DNA of 21,262 nucleotides from an uncultured Collinsella sp. (GTDB lineage: Bacteria > Actinomycetota > Coriobacteriia > Coriobacteriales > Coriobacteriaceae), in assembly GCA_958346935.1 (NCBI GenBank), contig CATVTM010000038.1, forward strand, positions 1-21,262, given 5' to 3'. Shown here piece after piece: positions 1-7,171 of the stretch. Under the pieces are notes generated by a model. That model made no database searches. It worked only from the letters and a program-made list of their open reading frames with translations, and had not been told where the DNA came from. The position numbers and the translations under genes are program-made. The first letter of the stretch is position 1. Every line of letters begins with the position of its first letter.

Positions 1-318
1 GCGGTCGCGGATGATCGCGCCCGGCTCGACGCGGGCGTTGATGCCCTTAAGGTCGAGCATGGGCACGGCGGAGTTGCGGCAATCGTTTTCAACGTCGTAG
101 TAATCGATGGAATCGGCATTGGCATCGAGGATGGCCTTAAGCTCATCCCAGTCGCCAAAGACGGTCTTGCCACGACGACCGCCGTAGACATGTGCGTTGC
201 CCCAGGCAACCTTCATGCCCGGCTTCTCGCGCACGTACAGCTTGACGGGCGTCTTTTTGGGCGCGGTGGCGATGTAGTTGATAATCTCCTGGGCATTCAT
301 CTCGGCTGCGTTGCTCAT
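1..318 (-). CDS. dapH: DapH, tetrahydrodipicolinate N-acetyltransferase (3' end cut by window edge)
   Basis: The enzyme acetylates 2,3,4,5-tetrahydrodipicolinate with acetyl-CoA, opening the acetyl branch of the diaminopimelate/lysine pathway in the cytoplasm. The visible 106 residues contain the DapH N-terminal domain (start MSNAAEMNAQEIINYIA) and the family signature VENDCRNSAVPMLDLKGINA followed by RVEPGAIIRD, where the left-handed beta-helix begins. Most of the hexapeptide-repeat half lies outside the window. The ATG at 318 follows a good ribosome site (AAAGGAGAG, about 7 bases upstream). It lies 39 bases after the dapB stop and is most likely the last visible gene of the lysA-dapA-dapB-dapH operon. 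The identification is from motif recall and is confident; an acetyl rather than succinyl transferase is favoured by the N-terminal domain. Confidence 0.93.
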   Translation of the reverse strand, partial: MSNAAEMNAQEIINYIATAPKKTPVKLYVREKPGMKVAWGNAHVYGGRRGKTVFGDWDELKAILDANADSIDYYDVENDCRNSAVPMLDLKGINARVEPGAIIRDR

Positions 319-357
319 TTGCTATCTCTCCTTTGGGTGGATTCGGTTGATACCTGG

Positions 358-1098
358 TTAGGCAAACATGACCTGGTCGAACGTATAGAAGCCGGGTTCG
401 CGGGTGACGAGCTTCTGGGCGGCGGCCAGGGCGCCGTTGACGAAGATCTGACGGCTCGTGGCGCGGTGGGTGAGCGTGACTTCCTCGTCCTGGCCAAAGA
501 AACTCACCTCGTGCACGCCGGCGACGGTGCCCCCGCGCAGCGAGTGCATGCCGATCTCCTTGGGGTCACGCGCGCCGCACATGCCCTCGCGGCCATAGAC
601 GGGGTGGTAGCCTGCCTCGGGCTCGGCCTCGACGACGGCATCGAGCAGTAGCTTGGCAGTGCCGCTGGGGGCGTCGACCTTTTGATTGTGGTGAGTCTCG
701 ACAATCTCGCAGTCAAAGCCGGGCAGCTCACGCGTGGCCTGGGCCACTAGATGACGCAGGGCTGCGATGCCGATGGAGTAATTGCCCGAGTGCATAACGC
801 GGGTGTTCTGGCCCAGCTCACGCAGGCGGTCCATCTGCTCGGGCGTATAGCCCGTGGTGCCCGAGACCAACGCGGCGCCCGTGCGCTCGACATAGGCGAC
901 GACGGCATCGAAGGTCACGACGTTCGAGAAGTCGATGATAACGTCGGCCGCCGGGGCGCTCTCGAGCTCGGACAGATCAAAACCGATCTGGGCGACGATA
1001 TCAAAAACGGGCTGCCCGCCGGCGTCGACAATGCCTTCGGCGGTAGTGCGGATGAGCGAGCCCATGCGGCCCGTTCCCATAATGACGGTCTTAATCAA
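358..1098 (-). CDS. dapB: DapB, 4-hydroxy-tetrahydrodipicolinate reductase
   Basis: Reduces 4-hydroxy-tetrahydrodipicolinate to tetrahydrodipicolinate with NAD(P)H. The 246-residue length is normal. The nucleotide-binding GTGRMG lies at residues 8-13, the catalytic/substrate HH pair at 136-137 with K140, and the DAPSGTA substrate loop at 142-148. The start is TTG at 1098, inside the end of dapA (shared TTGATTAA, 8-base overlap), with AAGGGAG 9 bases upstream. The first ATG (1080) would remove the first beta strand of the Rossmann fold, so the TTG is preferred. The overlap suggests translational coupling to dapA. Confidence 0.95.
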   Translation of the reverse strand: MIKTVIMGTGRMGSLIRTTAEGIVDAGGQPVFDIVAQIGFDLSELESAPAADVIIDFSNVVTFDAVVAYVERTGAALVSGTTGYTPEQMDRLRELGQNTRVMHSGNYSIGIAALRHLVAQATRELPGFDCEIVETHHNQKVDAPSGTAKLLLDAVVEAEPEAGYHPVYGREGMCGARDPKEIGMHSLRGGTVAGVHEVSFFGQDEEVTLTHRATSRQIFVNGALAAAQKLVTREPGFYTFDQVMFA

Positions 1099-1981
1099 GC
1101 AGACCAGCTCCCTTCAGAGCATCGGTAAGTGCAGCGCGCGTGTCGTCTGCCATGGGGCACAGCGGCATACGGTAGTTTGCCTCGATCATACCCATCTGGG
1201 CGAGCGCTTCCTTGACGGGGATGGGGTTGACCTCGCTAAAGAGGGCGTTGATGAGCGGCTGACCGGCAATCTGGATATCGCGGGCGCGCTCCACGTCACC
1301 GTCCAGATAGGCGCGGCACATGTCGTGCACGAGCTGCGGCTGAACATCGGCCCACACGCTGATGGTGCCCGAGGCGCCCAGGCTCATGAGCGGTACGGTA
1401 AGCGCGTCCTCGCCCGAGTACATGCGGAAGTCGTCTGACAGCAGGTGGGCGATCTTGGCCGCGTAGGCGACGTTGCCCGAGGCTTCCTTAATACCCATGA
1501 TGTTGGGATGTGCGGCCAGGCGCTCCACATTGCGCTCGCTGATACCGCAGCCGCAGCGGCCGGGGATGTTGTACAGGATGCAGGGGATGTCCACGGCGTC
1601 GGCCACGGTCTTAAAGTGCTGGTAGATGCCCTCTTCGTTAGACTTGTTGTAGTAGGGGGTAATGAGCAGCAGACCGTCGGCGCCCAGGCCCTGATAGGTG
1701 AGCGACTTGGTGAGCATGGTCTGCGTGGAGTTGGAGCCCGAGCCGGCAATGACGGGGACGCGTCCTGCAACATGCTTGACCACGGCGGCGACGACGGAGT
1801 TGTCCTCGTCGTCGGTCATCGTGGCGCTCTCGCCGGTGGTGCCCAGGGTGAGGATGGCGTCGGTGCCGTTTTGCAGGTGGAAATCGATAAGGCGCTCGAG
1901 TGCGTCAAAGTCGACACTGCCATCCTTTTTAAACGGCGTGACGAGGGCGACGATTGAGCCCTCGAGATTGCGGATGTCCAT
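1091..1981 (-). CDS. dapA: DapA, 4-hydroxy-tetrahydrodipicolinate synthase, possible separate product from an internal start
   Basis: Condenses pyruvate with aspartate semialdehyde, the first committed step to diaminopimelate. Counted from the internal ATG at 1981 the protein has 296 residues, the usual DapA length. Key residues are TTGE at 48-51, YYN near 110, the YNIPGR tyrosine Y137 and the Schiff-base lysine K165 in GIKEASG. The ATG is in frame with lysA and is preceded by AAGGAG at 1988-1993 with a 6-base spacer, better than the site in front of lysA. Free DapA is therefore probably made by internal initiation, whether or not the fused form also exists. It overlaps the dapB start by 8 bases. 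Confidence 0.88.
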   Translation of the reverse strand: MDIRNLEGSIVALVTPFKKDGSVDFDALERLIDFHLQNGTDAILTLGTTGESATMTDDEDNSVVAAVVKHVAGRVPVIAGSGSNSTQTMLTKSLTYQGLGADGLLLITPYYNKSNEEGIYQHFKTVADAVDIPCILYNIPGRCGCGISERNVERLAAHPNIMGIKEASGNVAYAAKIAHLLSDDFRMYSGEDALTVPLMSLGASGTISVWADVQPQLVHDMCRAYLDGDVERARDIQIAGQPLINALFSEVNPIPVKEALAQMGMIEANYRMPLCPMADDTRAALTDALKGAGLLD

Positions 1982-3400
1982 GTTCTTCTCCTTCGCGTCC
2001 GCGATCTGGATGCGTTTGTTCCATTGGGCGGCGACTGCCAGGCGCTCGTCTTGGGCGCGACGGCGGGCACTTTCGGCGCGCGACTTGGCCAGCAGCTCTC
2101 GGCCGCTCGGTAGCACGTCGAGCGTGGCAAAGTAATCGCCCGGGCGCTCGGCGCGGCGGATAAGGTCGGCCGAGCCGTCGGGGCGCAGCAGCACCTCGGC
2201 GGAGCGCAGGCGGCCGTTGTAGTTGTAGCCCATAGAGTGGCCATGCGCGCCGGTGTCGTGAATCACGAGCAGGTCGCCCATGTCGATATGCGGAAGCTCG
2301 CGGTCGATGGCGAACTTGTCATTGTTCTCGCACAGATTGCCCGTGATGTCGTAGGTGTCCGTGACGGGCGCTGTGGTCTTGTCGTCGCCACCCGGCTGGC
2401 CCATCACCGTAATGTGGTGGTAGGCGCCATACATGGCAGGACGAATCAGATCGACGGCGCTTGCGTCCACGCCGATATAGTCCTTGTAGATCTGCTTCTC
2501 GTGGATGGCCTTGGTGACCAGGCAGCCGTAGGGGCCCATCATAAAGCGACCCATCTCGGTGCAGATCGCCACATCGCCCATGCCGGCGGGGACCAGAATC
2601 TCGTCGTAGGCTGCGTGTACGCCCTCACCGATGGCGTGAATGTCGTTGGCCTGCTGCTCGGGCAGGTAGGGGATACCCACACCGCCGGACAGATTGATAA
2701 AGGCGACATGTGCGCCGGTCTCGCGCTCCAGGCGCACGGCAAGTTTAAAGAGGATGCGTGCGAGCTTGGGATAGTAGTCGTTAGTGACGGTGTTGCTGGC
2801 AAGGAAGGCATGGATGCCAAAATTCTCGGCGCCCTTGGCCTTGAGCATGCGGAAGGCCTCAAAGAGCTGCTCGGTGGTCATGCCATATTTGGAGTCGCCC
2901 GGGTTGTCCATGATGCCGTTGGAGAGTTGGAACAGGCCGCCTGGATTAAAGCGGCAGCTGACCGTTTTGGGGATGGGCCCCGCAACACGCTCAAAGAACT
3001 CGATGTGGCTGATGTCGTCAAAGTTGACGATGGCACCCAGCTTGTTGGCGAGCTCAAAGTCGGCAGCCGGCGTGTCGTTGGAAGAGAACATGATGTCGTG
3101 TCCCGTGATGCCCAGCGAGCGGGCGATCATGAGCTCGGTATAGCTCGAGCAATCGCAGCCGCAGCCGTATTCGTTGAGAATGGAGATGAGCGCCGGGTTG
3201 GGGTTGGCCTTGACGGCAAAGTATTCCTTAAAGCCCGGGTTCCATGCAAAGGCGTCGCGCACTTCTTGCATGTTGCGGCGGATGCCCGCCTCGTCGTATA
3301 GATGAAACGGCGTGGGGAACTGCTCGACGATATGCTCGAGTGTCTCCTTGTCCACAAACGGCTGCTTGGCCGCATATGCCTCGTTGGGGGTCAATGCCAT
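1091..3400 (-). CDS. lysA: LysA-DapA single reading frame: diaminopimelate decarboxylase joined to dihydrodipicolinate synthase
   Basis: One open frame of 769 codons holds two complete enzymes. Residues 1 to about 428 are a fold-type III PLP decarboxylase that makes lysine from meso-diaminopimelate: PLP lysine K64 in EYFAVKANPNP, glycine loop NLSGGVGIPY, and the active-site CENND segment. They resemble the larger LysA-like proteins of Lachnospiraceae, which end at the matching DYFAT position. Residues 429-473 are a charged, probably helical linker with no counterpart in the LysA I recall. DapA begins at residue 474. The start is ATG 3400 with GAGG 10 bases upstream. No stop codon separates the two, but a ribosome site lies inside the linker (see dapA). 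It could be a true bifunctional protein, a LysA with a DapA tail plus free DapA, or the result of a lost lysA stop. Confidence 0.85.
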   Translation of the reverse strand: MALTPNEAYAAKQPFVDKETLEHIVEQFPTPFHLYDEAGIRRNMQEVRDAFAWNPGFKEYFAVKANPNPALISILNEYGCGCDCSSYTELMIARSLGITGHDIMFSSNDTPAADFELANKLGAIVNFDDISHIEFFERVAGPIPKTVSCRFNPGGLFQLSNGIMDNPGDSKYGMTTEQLFEAFRMLKAKGAENFGIHAFLASNTVTNDYYPKLARILFKLAVRLERETGAHVAFINLSGGVGIPYLPEQQANDIHAIGEGVHAAYDEILVPAGMGDVAICTEMGRFMMGPYGCLVTKAIHEKQIYKDYIGVDASAVDLIRPAMYGAYHHITVMGQPGGDDKTTAPVTDTYDITGNLCENNDKFAIDRELPHIDMGDLLVIHDTGAHGHSMGYNYNGRLRSAEVLLRPDGSADLIRRAERPGDYFATLDVLPSGRELLAKSRAESARRRAQDERLAVAAQWNKRIQIADAKEKNMDIRNLEGSIVALVTPFKKDGSVDFDALERLIDFHLQNGTDAILTLGTTGESATMTDDEDNSVVAAVVKHVAGRVPVIAGSGSNSTQTMLTKSLTYQGLGADGLLLITPYYNKSNEEGIYQHFKTVADAVDIPCILYNIPGRCGCGISERNVERLAAHPNIMGIKEASGNVAYAAKIAHLLSDDFRMYSGEDALTVPLMSLGASGTISVWADVQPQLVHDMCRAYLDGDVERARDIQIAGQPLINALFSEVNPIPVKEALAQMGMIEANYRMPLCPMADDTRAALTDALKGAGLLD

Positions 3401-3410
3401 GTCCCGTAAA

Positions 3411-3480
3411 CCTCGCTATCCAGACGGCGCCATCTGCGCATCGAATCCGCATAGCGTGGACCCAATGTCCGGATAGCGCT
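3411..3480 (-). promoter_or_regulatory. Expression platform: stem reaching the lysA ribosome binding site
   Basis: On the minus strand CGCTATCCGGAC (3478-3467) can pair with GTCTGGATAGCG (3425-3414): 12 bp with one G-U. The 3' arm ends in the first G of the GAGG ribosome site (3414-3411). The CTATC inside the 5' arm (3476-3472) is also complementary to GATAG of P1, so it can pair either with the aptamer or next to the ribosome site. There is no T run after the stem, which argues for translational rather than termination control. Confidence 0.6.
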
Positions 3481-3494
3481 CCCGCATTGCTGCA

Positions 3495-3630
3495 GACAGT
3501 CCTGTGGGTGTTTCCCACAGGCCCACCAGGTTGTTCGTGCCCGAAAAACCCAGTTCGGCGGGTTTCGCCTCCCCACGGGGTCAAAGCCTGCCGGCTCGCC
3601 CGCGGCTCTTCGTGCCCGCGCCTCTATCAA
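3495..3630 (-). promoter_or_regulatory. Lysine riboswitch (L box) aptamer
   Basis: Read on the minus strand, the leader of lysA opens with GATAGAGGCGCG, contains AAGAGCCG, GGGGAGG and CCGCCGAA, and closes with a perfect 8-bp hairpin (3501-3508 with 3514-3521) followed by GGACTGTC. This order and spacing match the lysine riboswitch family. The closing P1 helix would be GATAG (3624-3628) with CTGTC (3495-3499). Lysine binding should repress lysA-dapA-dapB-dapH. The match is from recall of the consensus, and I could not score it against a covariance model. Confidence 0.88.
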
Positions 3631-3778
3631 GTGGTAAAGACCCTATCACGTTGCACTTTACCAAACAAGAGTATTCGTATATAACGTTTAAAAAATGCAG
3701 CAATATGCTGGAAACATGTGTGCCACAATCCTGTATCACAATAAGTTGCAACAGATGTGCCTCACGAAGGGATTCTCT

Positions 3779-4966
3779 ATGACCGAGCTCCAAGAACTCC
3801 GTCGCTATCGCCGCGATCTCCATCGCATTCCGGAGCTCGATTTCGATCTTCCGCAGACTATTGCCTATATCGAGGGCGTGTTGGCGCCGCTCGCTTGCGA
3901 GGTGACCCATCCGTGTCCCAACTGCGTCTGCGCTTTCTTCGACGCTGGCGTTGGTGCCGCGCGTGCCACGGCGATTCGCGCCGATATGGATGCGCTGCCC
4001 ATCGCGGAGGCGACGGGAGCGGCCTTTGCCTCGATCCATCCCGGCAAGATGCACGCTTGCGGACATGACGGACACATGGCCATGGCACTTGCCGCCGCGA
4101 CGTATGTCGACCGTACGATTCGCGAGCAGCCGGGCGCCATTAGGCGCAACGTTCTCTTTGTGTTCCAGCCGGCCGAGGAAACGACCGGTGGTGCCAAGAC
4201 GGTATGCGAGAGCGGTGTGTTCGAGCGCTATGGGGCTGACCGCATTTTTGGCTTCCATGTGTGGCCCGATCTGCCTGCCGGCACGTTGGCGAGTTGTTCC
4301 GGTCCGCTGCTGGCGCGTTCGAGTGAGACACACATTCATATTCACGGGACGAGCATCCATATCGCTAAGACCTATGGCGTTCCGGTCGAGGAGTCGCACG
4401 ATGCGGCGCTGGCGGCTGCCAAGTTCTTGGTTGCCGAGCGCGAACTGATGGACGAGCTGGGCACCGACGAGCCCTGTATCGGTAAGTTTGGTCTGCTGCA
4501 GGCCGGTACGGTTTGCAACGCGGTGGCGGGGGAGGCCCATGTGGCCGGAAGCCTGCGTGTGTTTACGGACGACATGTTCGACCGGGCGCGCGAAGGCGTG
4601 CGCCGCGTGCTGGACGATGCCTGTGCCGCAACGGGCTGCACGTATGATCTCGACTTTGCCGAGGGCTATCCGCCGGTCGACAACGACCCCGAGTTGTTTG
4701 TCAGCGTCGCGCCTGCCTTGCCCGGGCTGCAGCTTGTGGAGGAACCGCTGCTGATCGCCGAGGATTTCGCGTTCTATCAACGCCATCTGCCGGGCGTGTT
4801 TTTCTTGCTGGGCACGGGCGTGCCAGAGGGACAAGAAAACCCGATCGACGCTGATGGCTGCCCAGCCTATGCCACAAGCGCTCTGCATACCGATAGCATG
4901 CTCTTCGACGAGGAAATCCTACTCAAAGGCCTCGATGTCTACAAACGATTGCTTTTGCTTGACTAA
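3779..4966 (+). CDS. M20 family metal-dependent amidohydrolase; candidate N-acetyl-diaminopimelate deacetylase
   Basis: A 395-residue zinc/manganese amidohydrolase of the M20 (aminoacylase/carboxypeptidase) type. It shows the opening RRDLHRIPEL (9-20), ADMDALP (69-75), the metal-binding HACGHDGH (92-99), FQPAEET and LHTDSM near the end. The dimerisation-domain motif usually written GHAA appears as SIHIA, keeping the histidine. The start is ATG 3779, with GAAGG about 10 bases upstream; an earlier in-frame ATG at 3695 lacks a ribosome site and would add 28 residues before the conserved start. It lies divergent to the lysine operon that uses DapH, whose pathway needs an M20 deacetylase (DapL/YkuR type). 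That role is inferred from context; a general N-acyl-amino-acid hydrolase is possible. Confidence 0.85.
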   Translation: MTELQELRRYRRDLHRIPELDFDLPQTIAYIEGVLAPLACEVTHPCPNCVCAFFDAGVGAARATAIRADMDALPIAEATGAAFASIHPGKMHACGHDGHMAMALAAATYVDRTIREQPGAIRRNVLFVFQPAEETTGGAKTVCESGVFERYGADRIFGFHVWPDLPAGTLASCSGPLLARSSETHIHIHGTSIHIAKTYGVPVEESHDAALAAAKFLVAERELMDELGTDEPCIGKFGLLQAGTVCNAVAGEAHVAGSLRVFTDDMFDRAREGVRRVLDDACAATGCTYDLDFAEGYPPVDNDPELFVSVAPALPGLQLVEEPLLIAEDFAFYQRHLPGVFFLLGTGVPEGQENPIDADGCPAYATSALHTDSMLFDEEILLKGLDVYKRLLLLD

Positions 4967-4980
4967 GGCGTGAAGGAGTA

Positions 4981-5057
4981 TTTGTTCTAGAAAACACGAA
5001 CAAACGTACGATATAATAGAGATGTAAGTCTATAGAAACGTTTGACGTTACTAACGT
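4981..5057 (+). promoter_or_regulatory. higBA promoter and probable operator
   Basis: A perfect TATAAT lies at 5012-5017, about 50 bases before higB, without a clear -35. It is flanked by two inverted repeats: TTTGTTC/GAACAAA (4981-4987 and 4998-5004) upstream and ACGTTA-c-TAACGT (5045-5057) downstream. Toxin-antitoxin operons are commonly autoregulated by the antitoxin at such palindromes. The role is inferred. Confidence 0.55.
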
Positions 5058-5068
5058 AAGGCGATACT

Positions 5069-5350
5069 ATGATTGCATCGTATAAAGATGAGGATACCGA
5101 ACGCTTTGCCATGGGTATGCGGGTCAGGAGGTTCGTGCCCTTTGAGCGTGTTGCGTTGAGGAAGATTCGCCAACTGCAGGTTTGTGCTTCGCTTGATGAT
5201 CTTCGCGTTCCACCGGGCAACCGCCTGGAAGCTTTGAAGGGCGATCGTGCCGGTCAATATAGCATCCGTGTTAACGAGCGCTATCGGGTCTGTTTTGAGT
5301 GGAGACAGGAGATGGCTTGGAATGTCGAAATCGTCGATTATCACAAGTGA
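5069..5350 (+). CDS. higB: HigB toxin, RelE/ParE-fold mRNA interferase
   Basis: The protein has 93 residues, the normal HigB length. The central DDLRVPPGNRLEALKGDRAG, then QYSIRVNERYRVCFEW and the terminal VEIVDYHK, are the hallmark of the plasmid-maintenance killer (HigB) family, which cleaves mRNA at the ribosome. The likely catalytic basic and aromatic residues at the C-terminal end are intact, so it appears functional. The start is ATG 5069 with AAGG 7 bases upstream. Toxin-first order, with the antitoxin overlapping its end, is typical of hig loci. Confidence 0.95.
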   Translation: MIASYKDEDTERFAMGMRVRRFVPFERVALRKIRQLQVCASLDDLRVPPGNRLEALKGDRAGQYSIRVNERYRVCFEWRQEMAWNVEIVDYHK

Positions 5351-5663
5351 TGAGACTTCGGCCGATTTGCTGTCGCCGGTGACTCCTGGTGAGCTTCTCA
5401 AAGAGGAGTTTCTTGTCCCTATGGGCATTTCTCAATATCGCCTCGCCAAGGAGACCGGGATTCCGGCTCAGCGTATCGGGCAGATTGTCTTGGGAAAACG
5501 TCGCGTGACGGCCGACACCGACCTCCGTCTTTGCCGTTATTTTGGCCTGACGGATGGTTATTGGCTGCGCGCTCAGGTGGCGTTTGACCTTGAGGCCGAG
5601 AAAAGGCGGATTGAACCGGAACTCGATAAGATCGTTCCTGTTCAGCAGGCCATCGCACTGTAG
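5322..5663 (+). CDS. higA: HigA antitoxin, XRE-family DNA-binding protein
   Basis: The 113-residue antitoxin neutralises HigB and represses the operon. It shows the HigA core: TPGELLKEEFLVPMGIS, then a helix-turn-helix (YRLAKETGIPAQRIGQIVLG), KRRVTADTDLRLCRYFGLTDGYWL and a charged C-terminal helix. The start is ATG 5322, inside the end of higB (29-base overlap), with AGGAG 10 bases upstream. Longer in-frame starts are less likely because the family begins just before the TPGE motif. Confidence 0.93.
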   Translation: MSKSSIITSDETSADLLSPVTPGELLKEEFLVPMGISQYRLAKETGIPAQRIGQIVLGKRRVTADTDLRLCRYFGLTDGYWLRAQVAFDLEAEKRRIEPELDKIVPVQQAIAL

Positions 5664-5685
5664 TGCTCAAAGATGATGGGGGGGG

Positions 5686-6015
5686 GTGGCGATGAGGCGA
5701 TGCCGACAGTCTTCCGTATATAGTCCGGGTGGATGCGGGTGCGGTTTGCTACTGCTTCCGGTCATCGCTGTGAGCATTGGCGTGATGTTTGTGCTTGCTG
5801 GGCTGGCTGCGGCGGCACTCGTACTGTTTATCACCGCCATCGGCGTGACGGTCTGGCTGTGCCGTTCTCGCGAGCAGCGTCGTGCCGATGGTAAGACTAA
5901 TGTCGGATGGATTGCCTTTTTGATCATCGCCTACCTGCTGAGCATCAGCTATTTGGCCTTCTTTATCCTGTTGCTTGTGAGCACCTTTACCGGGGAATCC
6001 GTCACGGTGGGGTAG
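5686..6015 (+). CDS. Small polytopic membrane protein of unknown function
   Basis: About 107-109 residues, not recognised. A glycine/cysteine-rich N-terminus is followed by a hydrophobic block of about 45 residues (probably two helices), a basic stretch CRSREQRRADGK, and a second hydrophobic block of about 30 residues (one or two helices). Two starts are possible: GTG 5686 or ATG 5692. Both sit directly on a run of nine G (5678-5686), which also supplies the only ribosome-site-like sequence. It begins 22 bases after higA and could be read from the higBA promoter. Confidence 0.6.
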   Translation: MAMRRCRQSSVYSPGGCGCGLLLLPVIAVSIGVMFVLAGLAAAALVLFITAIGVTVWLCRSREQRRADGKTNVGWIAFLIIAYLLSISYLAFFILLLVSTFTGESVTVG

Positions 6016-6386
6016 GTTTCGACGAGCTTCTTGAGGATGAAGCGAGGGGACGGACCCTGAATGAACCGCGCCCCACATCAACAAGTTCCATTCGTTGTGT
6101 AGCAATCCGAATGTGCAAGTGTTTGGCGTGAGGGCACCGCCGCCAGTAACACGGGGATGCAGGCCGCGATCGCCAGCCCCTATACCAGCTCATCGCAATA
6201 GATTCCATAAGGACCCACCAACAGGACATAGGCCAACTTGCGAGCCCATCATTCGCTGCGGCCACAAATCAGCTGGCAGCTGAATTATCGCTATAAATCG
6301 CGAGGTAAAATGTCCAAAGATTGATGGACGGTTCGCAGAATTTGCAAGGGTCATTGAGAAAGCAAAGCTGCGAGAAAGGAAGAGCC
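6016..6386. other. Gene-poor stretch with possible remnant of a membrane-protein gene
   Basis: No convincing intact gene. On the minus strand one frame reads KLAYVLLVGPYGIYCDELV, a stop (6180-6182), then GLAIAACIPVLLAAVPSRQ and another stop. This looks like two membrane helices of a decayed gene, but I cannot name it. Near the right end are the repeat CAGCTG-g-CAGCTG (6270-6282) and a possible -10 (TATAAA, 6292-6297) that could serve the EcsC-family gene. Confidence 0.3.
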
Positions 6387-7142
6387 ATGGCTAAGAAGAC
6401 GGGAGAGAAAGAAACGGTTGAAAAGGCCAAAGGCTTCGAGATTCCCATCGATGAGGAATCGGCCGGCAAGCTGCTCGATACCATCTACAGGAGCGCACTG
6501 AATGGCGTCCCTAAGGTGAGTCGTTCGGTCGACGAGATGGTTGCCGACTACACGGGAAAGGCGAAGTCGCCCGATGATGCCGCAAGGGCACTCGCAAAGT
6601 GGCAGGTCATGAAATGCGGAACCTCAGGTTTCGTCACCGGGCTCGGGGGCTTGATTACGCTTCCGGTCGCAATTCCCGCGAACATAAGCAGCGTCATGTA
6701 CGTTCAGATGCGCATGATCGCCTGCATCGCGAAGATGGGTGGCTATGACGTTACGTCCGACCAAGTTCAGACGATGATCTACATGTGCCTCACGGGTACG
6801 ACGGCGAGTGATCTTGTCAAAATGGGGCTCATCAAGACTGGGACGAAATCGCTTGAGGCTGCAATCAAGAAGATTCCCGGGTCGGCACTCGTGAAGATCA
6901 ACCAGAAGGTTGGCTTCAGATTTATCACGAAGTTCGGCGAGAAGGGTATCATCAACCTCGGGAAAATGCTGCCCCTCGCCGGTGGCTTGATTGGCGGCGG
7001 CGTGGACGTGGCATCGACGAGCATCATTGCTAAGAACGCCATCAGGATGTTCATGGGGGGCGAGGACCCCGATGGAACCCTGCCCACTGAAGCGGAGGTC
7101 GAAAGCATCGAAGACGTTGAGGTGGAAAGCGACCTGCTTTAG
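6387..7142 (+). CDS. EcsC-family protein
   Basis: 251 residues. The segment SGFVTGLGGLITLPVAIPAN (80-99) followed by VMYVQMRMIACIAKMGGYD is the EcsC-family signature. Members are membrane-associated proteins of uncertain biochemical role, named after a gene beside the Bacillus Ecs ABC transporter. A second glycine-rich hydrophobic segment (MLPLAGGLIGGGVDVAST) lies near residues 198-213, and the C-terminus is strongly acidic. The start is ATG 6387 with AAGGAAG upstream; an in-frame ATG at 6321 would add 22 residues without a ribosome site. There is no Ecs transporter here and the gene stands alone between two decayed stretches. Confidence 0.85.
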   Translation: MAKKTGEKETVEKAKGFEIPIDEESAGKLLDTIYRSALNGVPKVSRSVDEMVADYTGKAKSPDDAARALAKWQVMKCGTSGFVTGLGGLITLPVAIPANISSVMYVQMRMIACIAKMGGYDVTSDQVQTMIYMCLTGTTASDLVKMGLIKTGTKSLEAAIKKIPGSALVKINQKVGFRFITKFGEKGIINLGKMLPLAGGLIGGGVDVASTSIIAKNAIRMFMGGEDPDGTLPTEAEVESIEDVEVESDLL

Positions 7143-7171
7143 TCTTCGCTATACGCGCCACACCCCATTGC

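Noticed and set aside
2237..3301. 354-codon plus-strand frame inside lysA
   Set aside because: Complement of a gene with clear catalytic motifs; its valine/glycine/histidine-rich text fits no known family.
3640..3778. Divergent promoters for lysA and the M20 gene
   Set aside because: AT-rich with several TATA-like words, but no -35/-10 pair with acceptable spacing could be chosen.
3581..4888. 435-codon open frame antisense to the M20 amidohydrolase
   Set aside because: It lacks recognisable domains and a ribosome site, and mirrors the codon pattern of the real gene. Long antisense frames are expected at this GC content.
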